From: Streptomyces sp. OR43
Lineage (GTDB): Bacteria > Actinomycetota > Actinomycetes > Streptomycetales > Streptomycetaceae
Direction of reading: 5' to 3'
DNA length: 49,817 bases
NCBI RefSeq assembly: GCF_008042275.1
Contig: NZ_RDBK01000043.1
Span: 676,939 to 726,755 of the forward strand
Positions 1-7,785 of this stretch are shown piece after piece. The notes under the pieces were generated by a model. That model saw only the letters and a list, made by a program, of their open reading frames with translations. It had not been told where the DNA came from and made no database searches. Made by a program: the position numbers and the translations under genes. Every line of letters starts with the position of its first letter. Position 1 is the stretch's first letter.

Positions 1-88
1 CTACCGGCCCCTCCCGGCCCACCGCCCGGCCCTTCACCCCCGCCGGCGGGGGTGAAGGGCCGGGCGGTGGGCCGGGAGGGGCCGGTAG
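1..88. repeat. Perfect 88-bp palindrome at the window edge
   Basis: Bases 1-44 are the exact reverse complement of bases 45-88, with no spacer. The palindrome lies inside the partial coding region that follows the sigma gene and starts exactly at the first base of the window. A spacer-free perfect palindrome of this size is unstable in cells and is a common signature of a fold-back read or contig-end artefact. Confidence 0.9.
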
Positions 89-164
89 GGCCTGCGAGGG
101 GCCCTGTGGGGCCGGAGGGACCGGCCGGCCGGGGCCCGAAGGGCTCCCATTCCTGGTCGCTCAT
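1..164 (-). CDS. Partial gene after the ECF sigma factor, probable anti-sigma factor
   Basis: An ATG (complement of 162-164) overlaps the stop codon of the sigma gene as ATGA, so the two genes are translationally coupled. The frame stays open to the window edge, giving about 54 codons that begin MSDQEWEPFGPRPAGPSG and continue rich in Gly, Pro and Thr. No zinc-binding or membrane segment is visible because the gene is cut. A cognate anti-sigma factor is the usual gene directly downstream of an ECF sigma gene in Streptomyces, so that role is inferred from position only. The distal 88 bases form a perfect palindrome, so codons beyond about base 44 may be artefactual. Confidence 0.5.
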   Translation of the reverse strand, partial: MSDQEWEPFGPRPAGPSGPTGPLAGPTGPSRPTARPFTPAGGGEGPGGGPGGAG

Positions 165-748
165 GCCGTGATCCCCCTCTCTTCGAGTGCGAGCTTCATG
201 GAGCGCAGTGCGTAGAAGACCCGGGACCGCACCGTGCCACTGGGGATGCCGAGCACCTCGGCCGCCTCGTTGACCGTGCGGCCCTTGAAGTAGGTCTCGA
301 CCAATGCTTCCCGGTGGGCCGGGGTCAAATCGTCGAGCGCGTCGGAGAGCGTCATCAGCCACAGCGCCTTGTCGATCTCGTCCTCCGCGGGAATGACCTC
401 CAGTGGCGACGGGTCGACCTCGTGCGGCCGGGCCTGCCGGCTGCGGTGGCCATCGATGACGATGCGCCGGGCGACCGTCACCAGCCAGGGCCGGACGGAA
501 CCGGTGGCCCTGTTGAGCGAACCGGCGTTCTTCCAGGCACGGATGAGCGTTTCCTGCACCACGTCCTCGGCGCGCTGGCGGTCGCCGGCGACGAGGCGGA
601 GTACGTACGCGAGCAGGGGTCCGGCGTGTTCGCGGTAGAGCGCCCGCATCAACTCCTCGTCGGGGACGTCGGAGGGTGACGGGGGCGGCCCACTGCGATG
701 CCGGGCCCTGTGCGGACGGTCATCGGCCACGGCCGCATCCTTGCGCAC
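161..748 (-). CDS. ECF-family RNA polymerase sigma factor
   Basis: A 195-residue extracytoplasmic-function sigma factor. Region 2 begins at MRALYREHAGPLLAYVLRL and carries the RAEDVVQETLIRAWKN motif that contacts the -10 element. Region 4 is near the C-terminus (LTPAHREALVETYF, then the helix-turn-helix GIPSGTVRSRVFYALRSM). The GTG at 748 is preferred because GGGAGG lies five bases upstream; the longer reading to 814 has no such site. The stop overlaps the start of the next gene, probably its anti-sigma factor. Gene order relative to nnaR resembles the S. coelicolor sigU locus (SCO2954), so this may be SigU, but that is recalled synteny and not proven from sequence. Confidence 0.9.
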   Translation of the reverse strand: MRKDAAVADDRPHRARHRSGPPPSPSDVPDEELMRALYREHAGPLLAYVLRLVAGDRQRAEDVVQETLIRAWKNAGSLNRATGSVRPWLVTVARRIVIDGHRSRQARPHEVDPSPLEVIPAEDEIDKALWLMTLSDALDDLTPAHREALVETYFKGRTVNEAAEVLGIPSGTVRSRVFYALRSMKLALEERGITA

Positions 749-860
749 CCGAACCTCCCGGTCGAGACCTGTCGAGCTCCTTGGCCATCGATACGGGGAT
801 GCGGGGCGAACCATTCAACGCGCGTCCAAGATTCTTTGGAACGGCCTTACGGACCGGGGG

Positions 861-1024
861 GCTTCGCGGTCCGCGAGGAGGCCATGCGGACCGGGGGCGT
901 CGCGGTCCGCGAGGCCCGCCCTACGCACCCGGGGCGTCGCGGTCCGCGAGGCCCGCCCTACGCACCCGGGGCGTCGCGGTCCACGAGGCCCGCCCTACGC
1001 ACCCGGGGCGTCGCGGTCCGCGGA
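861..1024. repeat. 37-bp tandem repeat, about 4.5 copies
   Basis: The core cgtcgcggtccgcgaggccc recurs at 898, 935, 972 and 1009, an exact 37-bp period, with a diverged first unit at 861-897. Each unit contains a near-palindrome (cgcggtccgcg). The array fills most of the gap between the sigma gene and the CGNR gene and runs into the last ten codons of the latter. Because 37 is not a multiple of three, copy-number change would alter that C-terminus. Confidence 0.85.
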
Positions 1025-1618
1025 GCCGGCGGCCGGCTCGGTGTGGCGCCTGCGGTGCCGGGCGACCCGTTCGCGGTTGCCGCAGACCTCGCTGGAGCAC
1101 CAGCGACGGCGCCGGCCGCGTGAGGTGTCCAGGTAGACGCGGCGGCAGTGGTCGCCCTCGCAGCGGCGCAGGCCGGCCAGGGCGGTCGGATCAGTGAGGA
1201 GTTCCACGGCGTCCCGCGCCACCGCGGCCAGCAGCGCGCCGCAGCCGGGCTCGGCGCTCAGGCCGCGGACCAGGGCGCCGTTCCCGGCGCGCACGGCGCA
1301 CAGGCCGGGCGGTGCGCCGGCCGCGAGCGCGTTGACGCGCTCCAGCGCGCCGTCGGCTCCCCGCCCGCCGAGCTGCGCGGTCAGCAGCCGGTCGACGGCG
1401 CTCCTCAGCTGCCGGAACCGCACGAGCCACTCGTCGTCCACGCCGTCGAGCCGGGTGCCCCGGGGTACGGCCCCGGCGGCCACCAGCCAGGCGGCGAGCC
1501 CTTCTGGCCGCTCCAGCGGGTCGGCGGTGCCCGGGTTTCCGGCGCCCGTCGCGACCAGGTCGAGGCAGAGCCGTCCGGAGTCGAACCGCCAGTCGTACGA
1601 GCCCTTGCGCGTCGCCAT
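995..1618 (-). CDS. CGNR zinc finger (ABATE-domain) regulator
   Basis: A 207-residue protein with the N-terminal ABATE-like half (DSGRLCLDLVATG near residue 15) and a C-terminal CGNR zinc finger: a Cys pair in RCEGDHCRR followed by WCSSEVCGNRERVARHRRR, ending in a basic tail. Such proteins are predicted DNA-binding stress regulators; the target is unknown. The ATG at 1618 has GGGGG about seven bases upstream, while ATG 1624 and the 1720 start lack good spacing. It is divergent from the acetyltransferase at 1732. The final codons lie inside the 37-bp tandem repeat, so the tail may vary between strains. Confidence 0.85.
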   Translation of the reverse strand: MATRKGSYDWRFDSGRLCLDLVATGAGNPGTADPLERPEGLAAWLVAAGAVPRGTRLDGVDDEWLVRFRQLRSAVDRLLTAQLGGRGADGALERVNALAAGAPPGLCAVRAGNGALVRGLSAEPGCGALLAAVARDAVELLTDPTALAGLRRCEGDHCRRVYLDTSRGRRRRWCSSEVCGNRERVARHRRRHTEPAAGSADRDAPGA

Positions 1619-1731
1619 GCGCATGCCCCCGCTTCGGGTCCGGTCGCCGTCCCCACCAGAGTGCCCCGCTCGGCTCCCGGCCGTAACCCCTGGCGCGCGG
1701 GCCGCGGCAACTCCCCTCATACGATGGGCCG

Positions 1732-2274
1732 ATGAGCGACCAGCCGCGCAGTGCCCCCCTCCGGTCCGGTTCCCTGGTGCTGCGCCCGTGGCTGCCGGGC
1801 GACCTCCCGGCCCTGCTCGACGCGTACCGCGACCCGGCGATCCAGGCGGGGTCGCGCGCCCCGGTGGAGGACGAGGCGGCGGCGGAGCGCTGGCTGCGGG
1901 ACCAGGAGGAGGGCCGGGAGTCCGGGCTGCGTCACAGCTTCGCCGTGGTGGACACGGTGCTCGGGACCGGCCCGGTCGGCAACGTCGTCCTCGTGTGCCC
2001 CGCGCCCGGCTCGGACCGGGCCGAGGTCGGCTACTGGACGGCGGCTCCCGCCCGCGGTCGCGGCATCGCCCCGCAGGCGCTCGAAGCGCTGACGGAATGG
2101 GCGTTCACGGTGTTCGCCGACGACGGGCTCGTCGCGCTGGAACTGCTGCACCGGGCGGACAACGAGGCGTCGTGCCGGGTGGCGGAGAAGGCCGGGTACG
2201 GCTTCACGGAGACGCTGCCCGCACATCTGCGGTGGCCGCGGGAGGGCCACCGCCACGAGCGGCGGTCCGCCTGA
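1732..2274 (+). CDS. GNAT family N-acetyltransferase (RimJ/RimL-like)
   Basis: A 180-residue cytoplasmic acetyltransferase of the GNAT fold. It shows the N-terminal LVLRPWLPGDLPALLDAY motif and the acetyl-CoA site AEVGYWTAAPARGRGIAPQA (RGRGIA pyrophosphate loop). The ALELLHRADNEASCRVAEKAG segment is typical of the RimJ/RimL type that acetylates N-termini or small amines. The substrate cannot be told from sequence. TACGAT lies at 1720-1725, seven bases before the ATG, and no Shine-Dalgarno is visible, so the transcript may be leaderless. Confidence 0.88.
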   Translation: MSDQPRSAPLRSGSLVLRPWLPGDLPALLDAYRDPAIQAGSRAPVEDEAAAERWLRDQEEGRESGLRHSFAVVDTVLGTGPVGNVVLVCPAPGSDRAEVGYWTAAPARGRGIAPQALEALTEWAFTVFADDGLVALELLHRADNEASCRVAEKAGYGFTETLPAHLRWPREGHRHERRSA

Positions 2275-2421
2275 CCCGCCCGCCTCACCAGGACCCGGGC
2301 CGGACCACCGCCACGCGCCGCGGACAGCCCGACCCCGTCCACCGCACCAGGCCGCGCCCCGGGCCACCCCCACAAGCACAAGCCACAAGCCGCGAGCCGC
2401 CAGCCGCCCGACCCGGCAGCC

Positions 2422-3015
2422 TCAGCGGGCTCCGGCCCCCGGCCCCGCCGGCGCCCCGGTCACCGGGCCGTCGTGCAGGACGCGCTGGAAGAGCCGGTGG
2501 TCGCGCCACGCGCCGTCGATGTGGAGATAGCCCGGGGCCAGCCCGATCCGCTCGAAGCCGCACTTGGCGAGCACCCGCTGCGACGCCTCGTTGTACGGCA
2601 GCGTGGCGGCCTCGATCCGGTGCAACCGCAGCTCGTCCCGGGCCAGTTCGCAGATCAGCCGCACCGCGGCGGTGGCCAGCCCGCGCCCCGCGAAGTCCAC
2701 GTCCACCCAGTAGCCGAGGGCGGCGCTGCAAAACGGCCCGAGCACCACGCCGTTGAGCGTGAACGTGCCGATCGCCCGGTCCTGCGCGTCGCAGAGCACC
2801 CAGGGCATCGCGCGTCCCGCGGCGCGGTCCGCCAGCGCGACGGCCAGCCGCTCGCGCTGTCCCTCCTCGGTGTAGAAGGCATCGGGCCGCACCGGCTCCC
2901 AGGGCCGCATGTACGTGCGGCTGCGGGTCAGCGATGCGGCGAGAGGACCCGCGTCGGCGAGGACCAGGGGCCGGAGCCGTACCTCGGCGTCGAGCCGGTG
3001 TGCTTCCACGGTCAT
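2422..3015 (-). CDS. GNAT family N-acetyltransferase (RimJ-like)
   Basis: A 197-residue GNAT acetyltransferase distinct from its convergent neighbour. Motifs are VRLRPLVLADAGPLAASL near the N-terminus, ALGYWVDVDFAGRGLATAAV with the acetyl-CoA loop (GRGLAT), and HRIEAATLPYNEASQRVLAK, characteristic of RimJ-type protein or amino-acid acetyltransferases. The ATG at 3015 gives the family start (MTVEAHRLDAEVRLRP); the longer frame to 3198 reads through the neighbouring upstream region and is not protein-like. Substrate is unknown. Confidence 0.88.
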   Translation of the reverse strand: MTVEAHRLDAEVRLRPLVLADAGPLAASLTRSRTYMRPWEPVRPDAFYTEEGQRERLAVALADRAAGRAMPWVLCDAQDRAIGTFTLNGVVLGPFCSAALGYWVDVDFAGRGLATAAVRLICELARDELRLHRIEAATLPYNEASQRVLAKCGFERIGLAPGYLHIDGAWRDHRLFQRVLHDGPVTGAPAGPGAGAR

Positions 3016-3153
3016 CCCCGCACCGTATCCCGGCACGCCAAGGCGCTCACGTGGAGCCGGGCCCCGTCGGCGGTCTGCCCCGTTGGACGCCCGCGAAGGC
3101 AACTGCGCGCCTGAACCATGGAGCGGGCGGGACCACGCCACTTGACTGGCTCC

Positions 3154-3723
3154 ATGACAACCAGCGGGCCCGACCGGCCGATCTCCGCCCTCCACCATCT
3201 CGTCCTCGGTGCCGCCGCCGTCGCCACCGGCCTGATGGCGGGCACCTTCTACGTCTTCTCGTGCGCGGTCATGCCCGCGCTCGGCCGCAGCGACGACCGG
3301 ACCTTCGTCGAGGTGATGCAGAACATCAACGACGTCATCGAGAACCCGGTCTTCTTCGCCGGCTTCCTCGGCGCGCTGTTCCTCACCGCGGCCGCCGCCT
3401 GGCAGCAGCGCCGATCCCCCGTTCCGCGCCGGTGGATCCTCGCCGCGCTCGTCGTGTACGCCGTTGCCTTCCTGCTCACCTCGGGCGTCAACGTGCCGCT
3501 CAACGACGAGCTGGCGCGGGCCGGGAACCCGGCACGCATCGCCGACCCGGCCGCCGTGCGCGACCGGTTCGAGGACGCGTGGGTCGCCTGGAACGCCGTA
3601 CGGGCGGTCCTGTGCACCGCCGCGCTCGCGCTCCTGCTGCGGGCCACGTACCTGATGGGGCGCCGGCGCCCTCAGGAGTCCGCGTACTTGGCGTCGGACG
3701 CGGGGTCCAGGGCCAGCCGGTAG
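3154..3723 (+). CDS. DUF1772 (anthrone oxygenase-like) membrane protein
   Basis: A 189-residue protein with about four hydrophobic segments. The DUF1772 signature is visible: a first helix LVLGAAAVATGLMAGTFYVF ending near a conserved MPAL, then FVEVMQNINDVIENPVFFAG, and later NVPLNDELA. The family includes anthrone oxygenases of polyketide pathways, but most members, like this stand-alone one, have no assigned reaction. The ATG at 3154 is favoured over 3118 because the family begins near here. Its 3' end overlaps the convergent nnaR gene by 52 bases. Confidence 0.82.
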   Translation: MTTSGPDRPISALHHLVLGAAAVATGLMAGTFYVFSCAVMPALGRSDDRTFVEVMQNINDVIENPVFFAGFLGALFLTAAAAWQQRRSPVPRRWILAALVVYAVAFLLTSGVNVPLNDELARAGNPARIADPAAVRDRFEDAWVAWNAVRAVLCTAALALLLRATYLMGRRRPQESAYLASDAGSRASR

Positions 3724-4814
3724 CCGCGCTTGACGACCGTCTGGATCAGCCGGGGCACCCCGAGCGCGGTGCGCAGCCGGGCCATCGCCGTCTCCACCGC
3801 GTGCTCGTCCGTGCCACTGCCGGGCAGGGCGCGCAGCAGGTCGGCGCGGGCCACCACCCAGCCGGGCCTGCGGGCCAGGGTGTGCAGCAGCGCCATGCCG
3901 GCGGGCGGTACCGCGCGCAGTTCGTCGTCGACCAGGACGGCGTGGCCGCGGATCTCGACCCGGTGGCCGGCGACCGGCAGGATCCGCGCCCGGGCGGGCA
4001 GTTCGCGGCAGATGAGCTGGACGAGCGGGCCCAGCCGGAAGCGCTCCGGCTGGGCGGTGGCGATGCCGCGGTCCTGCAGCGGGAGAGCGGTGACCGGTCC
4101 GACGCAGGCCGAGAGGACGTCGCCCTGCAGGACGGCCGTCAGCTCGTTCAGCAGGCCGCGCTCCCCGGCCCTGCGCAGCAGGGAGACCGCTGCCGGGGCG
4201 CTGGTGAAGGTGAGCGCGTCCAGGCCGCCCGCCACGGTGATGTCGATGAGCCGGTCGAGGGGGGCGATGTCCTCGGGCGGCATCCAGCGGTAGACGGGCA
4301 CGCCGACGACCTCGCCGCCGGCCGCGCGCAGTGACTCGACGAAGCCGGGGAGGGGTTCGCCGTGCAGCTGGAGGGCGATGCGCCGGCCCTCGACTCCTTC
4401 CTCCAGGAGCCGCTCCAGTACCTCGGCCATGGACTCGGACGCCGGTGACCAGGTCTCGGTCAGCCCGGCGGCGCGGACCGCGCCCTTGACCTTGGGGCCC
4501 CGGGCCAGGAGTTCGACCCCGCGCAGGGTGTCCAGCAGCTGTTCGCCGATGCCCCAGCCGTCGGCGGCCTCGATCCAGCCGCGGAAGCCGATCGCCGTCG
4601 TCGCGACGACCACGTCCGGGACGGTGTCGAGGAGTTCCTTGGTGGCGGCGAGCAGTTCGCTGTCGTCGGCGAGCGGCACGATCCGCAGGGCGGGCGCGTG
4701 CACCACGGTGGCACCCCGCCGCCGCAGCAGGGTGCCGAGTTCGTCCGCCCGGCGCGCGGCGGTGACACCGACCGTGAAACCCGCGAGGGGCCCGTGCTGT
4801 GCGTCGTCGTGCAT
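3672..4814 (-). CDS. nnaR: Uroporphyrinogen-III synthase-like regulator NnaR
   Basis: A 380-residue two-domain protein. Residues ~10-265 are a HemD (uroporphyrinogen-III synthase) fold (GFTVGVTAARRADELG; ALTFTSAPAAVSLLRRAG). Residues ~285-375 are an OmpR-type winged helix (PPAGMALLHTLARRPGWVV, AVETAMARLRTALG, VVKRGYRLAL). This architecture beside narK matches NnaR of S. coelicolor (SCO2958), a GlnR target needed for nitrate/nitrite assimilation. Whether the HemD half is catalytic (sirohaem supply to nitrite reductase) or only a sensor cannot be told from sequence. The ATG at 4814 is chosen because the family begins at MHDDAQHG; a GlnR-box-like site lies 67 bases upstream. Confidence 0.85.
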   Translation of the reverse strand: MHDDAQHGPLAGFTVGVTAARRADELGTLLRRRGATVVHAPALRIVPLADDSELLAATKELLDTVPDVVVATTAIGFRGWIEAADGWGIGEQLLDTLRGVELLARGPKVKGAVRAAGLTETWSPASESMAEVLERLLEEGVEGRRIALQLHGEPLPGFVESLRAAGGEVVGVPVYRWMPPEDIAPLDRLIDITVAGGLDALTFTSAPAAVSLLRRAGERGLLNELTAVLQGDVLSACVGPVTALPLQDRGIATAQPERFRLGPLVQLICRELPARARILPVAGHRVEIRGHAVLVDDELRAVPPAGMALLHTLARRPGWVVARADLLRALPGSGTDEHAVETAMARLRTALGVPRLIQTVVKRGYRLALDPASDAKYADS

Positions 4815-4880
4815 ATGGTCTACCCGGCTCTCGTCCCGCTGCTGCTCAATGGTGCGGAGGTCCGAGCCTGCCAACGAAGC

Positions 4881-4918
4881 GTGACAGGCTCGGTTCACCC
4901 GTATTTCCCGCCCGTTAC
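4881..4918 (-). promoter_or_regulatory. Candidate GlnR box upstream of nnaR
   Basis: Read on the minus strand, four 5-mers follow each other with exact 6-base gaps: GTAAC, GAAAT, GAACC, GTCAC. The actinobacterial GlnR site is gTnAC-n6-GaAAC-n6-GTnAC-n6-GaAAC, so the first two elements fit well and the second pair loosely. Position (67 bases before nnaR, downstream of narK) suits nitrogen control of nnaR. Confidence 0.5.
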
Positions 4919-4954
4919 GTCACCCGACATGTCAGGGCCGGCCCAAGGTCATCA

Positions 4955-6286
4955 TCACACTTCGGCGTAGCTGAGCTGGGGCTTCGCCGGGACGGCCGTG
5001 GTCCGGCGAAGGTATACCGCCCAGGTGAGCGCGAAGCACACGCCGTAGAAGGCGAGGAAGGACCAGAAGGCCGCCGTTCCGACCCCCGAGGTCTGGAAGG
5101 ACTGCCGGAAGGCGAGGTTGATGGCGAGGCCGCCGAGCGCCCCGACCGCGCCGATGAGTCCCATCGCCGCCCCGGACAGCCGCCGCCCCTGAGCCGCCGC
5201 TTCTTCGCCGCGCAGTCCCTGGGCGATCGCCTTGGCGTGGAAGATGCCCGGGATCATCTTGAACGTCGATCCGTTGCCGAGCCCCGTGAGGACGAACAGC
5301 GCGGTGAAGCCGATCAGGAACACGGTGAGCGATTCGATGCCGGAGGCGTAGACGACGATGCCGGTCGCCACGGCCATCGCGGCGTAGTTCGCCAGGGTGA
5401 TCCGGGCGCCGCCGTACCGGTCGGCCAGCCGGCCGCCGACCGGCCTGATCAGCGAGCCCAGCAGCGGGCCGACGAAGGTGAGCGAGGCGGCCTGCAGCGG
5501 GGTCCGGCCGAACTGGGTCTGCAGGACGAGCCCGAAGGCGAAGCTGTAGCCGATGAAGGAGCCGAAGGTGCCGATGTAGAGCACCGACATGATCCAGGTG
5601 TGCGGATCGCGTGCGGCGTCCTTCGCGGCCCCGGTGTCGTTCTGCACGGGCGTCAGGTTGTCCATGTACCGCGCGGCGCACAGCCCGGCGACGACGATCA
5701 GCGGAATGTACGCGCCGAGCACGATCCGGGGGTGCGTGGCGCCCGCGGTCCCGATCACGAGAAGCCCGATGAGCTGCACGACGGGCACGCCGACGTTGCC
5801 GCCGCCCGCGTTCAGTCCGAGCGCCCAGCCCTTCTTGCGCAGCGGGAAGAAGGCGTTGATGTTCGTCATCGAGGAGGCGAAGTTGCCGCCGCCGATGCCG
5901 GTCAGCGCGGCCACGGCCATGAAGGTGGTGTACGAGGTCCCCGGCTCCATCACCACGAAGGCGGCGACCGTCGGCACCAGCAGGGTGAACGCGCTGAACA
6001 CGGTCCAGTTCCGGCCGCCGAACCTGGCCACGGCGAAGGTGTACGGAATCCGCGCGAGGGCCCCGACCAGCGTCGCGGTGGAGATCAGGAAGAACTTCCC
6101 GGCCGGGTCCACCCCGTACTCCGGCCCCATGAACAGGACCATCACCGACCACAGGGTCCAGATGGAGAACCCGATGTGCTCGGAGAGTACGGAGAACCAG
6201 AGGTTCCGGCGGGCGATCGGCTCGCCCTTCTCCTTCCAGAACGTCTCGTCCTCGGGTTCCCAGTGCTCGATCCAACGGCCAGCCAT
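4955..6286 (-). CDS. narK: NarK-type nitrate/nitrite transporter (MFS)
   Basis: A 443-residue major facilitator with about twelve membrane segments. The nitrate signature is clear in the fifth helix (GIGGGNFASSMTNINAFFP, then RKKGWALGLNAGGGNVGVP), as is a second glycine-rich stretch (LTGLGNGSTFKMIPGIF). It begins with a hydrophilic MAGRWIEHWEPEDETFWK typical of actinobacterial NarK. GGAGG lies six bases before the ATG at 6286; a GTG directly before it is less well spaced. It moves nitrate in and/or nitrite out across the cytoplasmic membrane. It lies directly upstream of nnaR on the same strand. Confidence 0.93.
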   Translation of the reverse strand: MAGRWIEHWEPEDETFWKEKGEPIARRNLWFSVLSEHIGFSIWTLWSVMVLFMGPEYGVDPAGKFFLISTATLVGALARIPYTFAVARFGGRNWTVFSAFTLLVPTVAAFVVMEPGTSYTTFMAVAALTGIGGGNFASSMTNINAFFPLRKKGWALGLNAGGGNVGVPVVQLIGLLVIGTAGATHPRIVLGAYIPLIVVAGLCAARYMDNLTPVQNDTGAAKDAARDPHTWIMSVLYIGTFGSFIGYSFAFGLVLQTQFGRTPLQAASLTFVGPLLGSLIRPVGGRLADRYGGARITLANYAAMAVATGIVVYASGIESLTVFLIGFTALFVLTGLGNGSTFKMIPGIFHAKAIAQGLRGEEAAAQGRRLSGAAMGLIGAVGALGGLAINLAFRQSFQTSGVGTAAFWSFLAFYGVCFALTWAVYLRRTTAVPAKPQLSYAEV

Positions 6287-6417
6287 CACGCGCCTCCACG
6301 GGTGGTCGGGGTGTTGTCCCCGACGCTAGAGAGCGCGCGTTTCGGTGTGGTGCCGCGAGGTGACCGGTGCGCAACCTTGCTCTCACCGGGCCGGTCCCGG
6401 CCCGGTGAGACCGCGGT

Positions 6418-7785
6418 TCAGCGCCGGCGCGGGCCGGCCGGTGAGGCCTCGGGCCGGGCCCGCTCACGCGACTTCTTCACACCGTTCGGCCACAGGCGCG
6501 GCCGGCGTTTGGCGGCGACGTCCTCCAGCCAGCCGACGGTGACGATCATGATCCCTATCAACGGCCAGACGAGAAGGAACATGAGAACGGTGTACGCGCT
6601 CTCTATCTGCGTGCCGAAGTGGGCGTCGACGAACGGGATGTTCCAGAGCTGGTCCAGTATCGGTATCGTCGCCATGATCAGCAGGTTGTGCCAGAGGTAG
6701 ATCGTCACCGCCCGGTTGTTGGCGAGGGTCACCAGGGGGTCCCAGGCCGCGAGCCTGCCGGGCAGTTGCTGCCACGAAGGGGCGTACTGGAGCAGGATCA
6801 CGCAGAAACCGAACGACCAGGTGGCCTGGGCGAGCGGAATGTCGTTGAGGTCCCAGCCGTCGGCCGTGAGGTGCCCCGAGGCCCACCACAGCCCGAAGGC
6901 CATCACTATCGCGGAGAGCGACACCACCAGATAGCGCGGCACCTTCTCGAACAGCCCGTCGTTGTGGGCGAACCCGAGGATCCAGCAGGAGCCGAACATG
7001 GCGAAGTCCACGAGCGCGTTGCCCGTCTCGCCGGGGATCGTGACCAGGCCGGAGCCGATCACCGCGGTGAGCCCGATGGGGGCGAGCATCGTCGCCCACG
7101 GCAGCCTGCGGAACGCCTTCAGCAGCAGCGGCGAGGCCAGCACGAACCAGAGGTAGGCGCGGATGTACCAGAGAGGACCCGCCGCCTGCACCGCCCAGGT
7201 GTCCTCCAGGAGGCCTGCCTTGTCGCCGCTGAGCCAGGGGTAGGGAGGGGCTCCGACCGGGAAGATGTAGCAGCCCAGCTTCAGGAACCACCAGATGCCC
7301 TCCTCCCGCACCGGTTTCCAGGTCAGGAGGAACATCATCGGCACGACGACAGCCGAGAAGGCCCACATCGGGGGCAGCAGACGGCGGATGCGGCCACGGA
7401 TGACGCCCCAGGCCGGACGGGCCAGGGAGCGGGCCATCAGCGACCCCGCCAGGGCGAACATGACGCCCATGGAAGGGAAGAGGACGGTCAGCCAGGCCCA
7501 GCCGAAGATGTGGTAGACGACGACCCGGACCAGGGCGATCGAACGCAGCAGGTCGAGATAGCGGTCGCGGCCCGGCTTCTTGGCGGGCGGCGCGGCTTCG
7601 GGCTCCGGCGCGGGCGCCACCGGAACGGGGGCCTGCGTCCAGGGTGCGGGTCCGGGCTGTGCGGCCCACGCCCCCCGGCCGGGCGGCAGCTGCGTCCCGG
7701 CCTGCGGCTGGACCGGGAACGGCACCGTGTGCGGCTCCGGCGGCTGCTGGTGCGGGTACGCAGAGGGGTGGCTGGGATGGGTCAT
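6418..7785 (-). CDS. Acyltransferase family membrane protein (mat operon)
   Basis: A 455-residue membrane protein. Residues 1-65 are a Pro/Gln-rich cytoplasmic leader. After this come about ten hydrophobic segments of the acyltransferase-3 type, starting RDRYLDLLRSIALVRVVVYH, whose histidine in a VxxYH context is the family's conserved site. A late NNRAVTIYLWHNLLIM segment is also family-typical. The ATG overlaps the stop of the upstream polysaccharide gene (ATGA), so the genes are coupled. It probably O-acylates the polymer made by the upstream fusion protein; the donor and site of modification are unknown. The longer frame to 9660 is an antisense-like read-through and was ignored. Confidence 0.88.
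   Translation of the reverse strand: MTHPSHPSAYPHQQPPEPHTVPFPVQPQAGTQLPPGRGAWAAQPGPAPWTQAPVPVAPAPEPEAAPPAKKPGRDRYLDLLRSIALVRVVVYHIFGWAWLTVLFPSMGVMFALAGSLMARSLARPAWGVIRGRIRRLLPPMWAFSAVVVPMMFLLTWKPVREEGIWWFLKLGCYIFPVGAPPYPWLSGDKAGLLEDTWAVQAAGPLWYIRAYLWFVLASPLLLKAFRRLPWATMLAPIGLTAVIGSGLVTIPGETGNALVDFAMFGSCWILGFAHNDGLFEKVPRYLVVSLSAIVMAFGLWWASGHLTADGWDLNDIPLAQATWSFGFCVILLQYAPSWQQLPGRLAAWDPLVTLANNRAVTIYLWHNLLIMATIPILDQLWNIPFVDAHFGTQIESAYTVLMFLLVWPLIGIMIVTVGWLEDVAAKRRPRLWPNGVKKSRERARPEASPAGPRRR

Noticed and set aside
861..1024. CRISPR-like array
   Set aside because: Units are contiguous 37-bp tandem copies with no spacers and no cas genes nearby.
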